NCBI GenBank assembly: GCA_035934535.1
Contig: DASYXS010000067.1
Location: 1 to 7,504 of the forward strand
Direction: 5' to 3'
DNA length: 7,504 bases
Source of the DNA: DASSJF01 sp035934535
Lineage (GTDB): Bacteria; Sysuimicrobiota; Sysuimicrobiia; Sysuimicrobiales; Segetimicrobiaceae
Translations under genes and position numbers: made by a program
Notes under the pieces: generated by a model
What the model saw: the letters and a program-made list of their open reading frames with translations, nothing else
The model's database searches: none
Told to the model about the DNA's origin: nothing
In this document: one piece after another, positions 6,040 through 7,504 of the stretch
Layout: each line of letters begins with the position of its first letter
Numbering within the stretch: the first letter of the stretch is position 1

Positions 6040-6906
6040 ATCGATCTCGCGCGCGACGACCCGGCGCTGGCCGGGCGCCTCCGGGCCCTCGCGGCGGCGG
6101 CCCGCGTCGTTTTCGTCACGGGCCTGCCGGGCACCGGAAAGAGCCTCGTCATTCGAGAGTTAGCGCATCTCGCGGCCGGCGCCGGCCGAACCGTGCACAC
6201 CCTGCAGTGGGACGTGGCTCGTCCGGTATTCGAGGCGTCGCCGGCCGGACGCCGGTATCCGCTCGCAGACGGCGTAACCCACGTCGTGATCCGGAAGGCG
6301 GCCGGGCTGTGGGTGAGGGAAGCTATGGCCACCTGGCAGGCGGCGCACCCGGACCCCGCCCACCTGGTGATCGGCGAACTGCCGCTCGTCGGCGGCCGCT
6401 TCATCGAGTTGGCGCGCCCGACCGCCGACCGCGCCGAGGACGTGCTGGCGGCGCCGTCCTGCCGGTTCGCGATTCCGGTTCCGTCCCGCAACGTGCGAGC
6501 CTTCGTCGAGGCGGAGCGCGACCGGCGCATGGCGCGGCCCGCGCACGCCCGCGAGCGCGAAGACGCGCCGAGCCATGTCCTGCGGGCGCTGTGGGACGAA
6601 CTGGTCGGCGCGGCGCGCGCTCTCGCGCTGTCGGAGGCGCCGGCGGGGGAAGGGGCGGTGGCTTACGATCCGGCGATCTACGAGGCCGTCTACCGCCACG
6701 CGCTCGCCCACCGGCACGTCGAAACGCTGCCGCTGACCCGCGTGCTCCGGCTCGACGGCGCTTCCGCCTACGACCTCGGCGTGCCGACCCGTGAACTGCT
6801 ACCCTCGGCGGCGGAGGTGGAGCGCGCGATCCGCGCCGTCGAAGTGCGTTACCCTAGCGTGGATCGCCTCGCGGCCGAGGCGGACGGATGGTATCTAGCG
6901 CCGTGA
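6040..6906 (+). CDS. P-loop NTPase / kinase-like protein with no standard start codon
   Basis: The frame encodes a P-loop protein of about 288 residues that I do not recognise as a named family. Numbered from the ATC at 6040, Walker A is G-L-P-G-T-G-K-S at 28-35, after the strand R-V-V-F-V-T. A likely Walker B is H-L-V-I-G-E (about 108-113). An Arg-rich stretch, S-R-N-V-R ... E-R-D-R-R-M-A-R (about 149-165), could be a LID-like or sensor region. No transmembrane segment is seen. In this frame the first ATG, GTG or TTG is the GTG at 6193, which lies after the Walker A motif, so a start there would destroy the NTP site. Third-position G/C preference continues upstream to about 6037. Candidates are a rare ATC at 6040 (with GGGG 9 bases upstream), a CTG at 6025 overlapping the DinB gene, or a sequence error. 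The 3' end overlaps the amidase gene by 12 bases, convergently. NTP binding is likely; the substrate is unknown. Confidence 0.75.
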   Translation: MDLARDDPALAGRLRALAAAARVVFVTGLPGTGKSLVIRELAHLAAGAGRTVHTLQWDVARPVFEASPAGRRYPLADGVTHVVIRKAAGLWVREAMATWQAAHPDPAHLVIGELPLVGGRFIELARPTADRAEDVLAAPSCRFAIPVPSRNVRAFVEAERDRRMARPAHAREREDAPSHVLRALWDELVGAARALALSEAPAGEGAVAYDPAIYEAVYRHALAHRHVETLPLTRVLRLDGASAYDLGVPTRELLPSAAEVERAIRAVEVRYPSVDRLAAEADGWYLAP

Positions 6907-7464
6907 TGGCTTCACAAGGCGTTCGTCCCGCGATGCCTCCGTGACCGGGGCGGTAATCACCGCGTAGTGCTCGGGGTGCCGGCGCGCGAAGAAATTCCAC
7001 CGCTCGCGCGCGGCGCGCGTCTCGTCGAGATCGATCTCGGCCGTGACGAGCTCGTCGCCCGTCGTGGCGGCCCGCGCCAGCACGTCCCCGAGCGGCGAGA
7101 TGATGCAGCTGCCGCCGATCAGCTCGAGCCCGTCTTCGACGCCCGCTTTGGCCACACCGACGACGAACATGTGGTTCTCGTAGGCGCCGGCGCGCATGAC
7201 CAGTTCGTTGAGCGCGAGCGCCTGCGGCCCGGCCGGGGTGTTGTAGCCGATCAGCACCAGTTCCGCGCCGGCGAGTCCAAGGCAGCGGTACGTCTCGCTG
7301 TAGCGGCGGTCCTGACAGATCGCGATGCCGATACGCGCAGGCCGCATCTCGTACACCTGGTAGCCAGTATCGCCGGAATCGAAATAGTAGGGCTCGTGCA
7401 CGCGCCCTGTCACGCCGGGCTCGACGCGGTTGGTCCCGGGCAGGTGAATCTTGCGGTACCGGCC
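6895..7464 (-). CDS. N-carbamoyl-D-amino-acid hydrolase-like amidase, nitrilase superfamily (5' part missing)
   Basis: The C-terminal 189 residues or so of a carbon-nitrogen hydrolase. The frame begins with G-R-Y-R-K-I-H-L-P-G, which carries the catalytic lysine (codon 7452-7450), and continues to I-G-I-A-I-C-Q-D-R-R-Y with the catalytic cysteine (codon 7317-7315). Then follow G-Y-N-T-P, M-R-A-G-A-Y-E-N, I-G-G-S-C-I-I-S-P and a C-terminal F-F-A-R-R-H-P-E-H-Y. This order closely follows Agrobacterium-type D-carbamoylase as I know it, which hydrolyses N-carbamoyl-D-amino acids to the D-amino acid, CO2 and ammonia; N-carbamoylputrescine amidase is the main alternative. The catalytic glutamate and roughly the first 110-130 residues are absent. 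The frame stays open to 7503, but beyond about 7465 its translation no longer resembles a nitrilase, and that stretch is an inverted copy of the gene's own interior. The GTG at 7413 is internal, not the real start. The stop overlaps the NTPase gene. Confidence 0.85.
   Translation of the reverse strand, partial: GRYRKIHLPGTNRVEPGVTGRVHEPYYFDSGDTGYQVYEMRPARIGIAICQDRRYSETYRCLGLAGAELVLIGYNTPAGPQALALNELVMRAGAYENHMFVVGVAKAGVEDGLELIGGSCIISPLGDVLARAATTGDELVTAEIDLDETRAARERWNFFARRHPEHYAVITAPVTEASRDERLVKPSRR
7301..7338 (-). repeat. Left arm of a terminal inverted duplication
   Basis: The reverse complement of this segment, which encodes the amidase active-site stretch around I-C-Q-D-R-R-Y, matches 7467-7504 at 37 of 38 bases; the 32 bases 7301-7332 match perfectly. 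Confidence 0.9.
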
Positions 7465-7466
7465 GC

Positions 7467-7504
7467 GCGCGCATCGGCATCGCGATCTGTCAGGACCGCC
7501 GCTA
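7467..7504 (+). repeat. Right arm of a terminal inverted duplication, running to the window end
   Basis: The plus strand here reads A-R-I-G-I-A-I-C-Q-D-R-R-Y, the same peptide that the minus-strand amidase encodes at 7301-7338. The single mismatch (CGC here, CGT there) is synonymous for arginine. The similarity begins almost exactly where the amidase frame stops resembling its family. It is either an assembly or amplification fold-back at a contig end, or the start of a true inverted paralogue. Confidence 0.85.

Noticed and set aside
6193..6906. P-loop protein gene starting at GTG 6193
   Set aside because: No ribosome-binding site precedes it, and it would remove the Walker A motif that lies in the same uninterrupted frame.
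1..7504. CRISPR arrays, tRNA or rRNA genes, insertion sequences, riboswitches
   Set aside because: No regularly spaced repeats, no cloverleaf-like or rRNA-like sequence, and no transposase or integrase motifs were seen in either strand.

Overview
The window is high-GC bacterial DNA, densely coding, with strong G/C bias at third codon positions. It carries ribosome-binding sites of the AGGAG type, frequent GTG starts and several overlapping genes. The gene content is chromosomal and metabolic: an aminotransferase, a short-chain dehydrogenase, a GlcD-type flavoprotein, a LOG-family hydrolase, a DinB-fold protein and a nitrilase-superfamily amidase. Small exported proteins sit among them. There is no rRNA, tRNA, CRISPR, transposase or phage gene. 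The phylum cannot be fixed from the sequence; a soil or sediment bacterium known mainly from metagenomes would fit, but that is inference.

Layout. (1) 1-464, minus: 5' portion of a class III (glutamate-1-semialdehyde aminomutase-like) aminotransferase, cut by the left edge. (2) 465-612: divergent intergenic region. (3) 613-4289, plus: a tightly packed run of SDR oxidoreductase, PRMT-like methyltransferase, GlcD-like FAD-linked dehydrogenase and a small exported protein. The spacings are +10, -4 and -10 bases, so the four are probably one transcript. (4) 4272-4814, minus: LOG-family nucleotide phosphoribohydrolase, overlapping the previous gene tail to tail. (5) 4815-4876: a compact divergent promoter region whose two -10 elements overlap. 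(6) 4877-6906, plus: an exported protein with a CsgG/LpoB-like look, a DinB-fold protein, and a P-loop NTPase that seems to lack a standard start codon. (7) 6895-7464, minus: C-terminal part of an N-carbamoyl-D-amino-acid-hydrolase-like amidase, again overlapping its convergent neighbour. From about 7467 to the end the sequence is an inverted copy of the interior of that same gene.

How the genes may work together. The left half (aminotransferase, SDR, 2-hydroxyacid dehydrogenase) and the D-carbamoylase-like amidase suggest oxidation and transamination of small amino or hydroxy acids. No complete pathway is visible and the substrates cannot be read from the sequence. I see no convincing novel multi-gene system. 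The points most worth a second look are the inverted repeat at the right edge, the P-loop NTPase whose Walker A motif lies upstream of every ATG/GTG/TTG in its frame, and the PRMT-like methyltransferase that lacks hallmark active-site residues.
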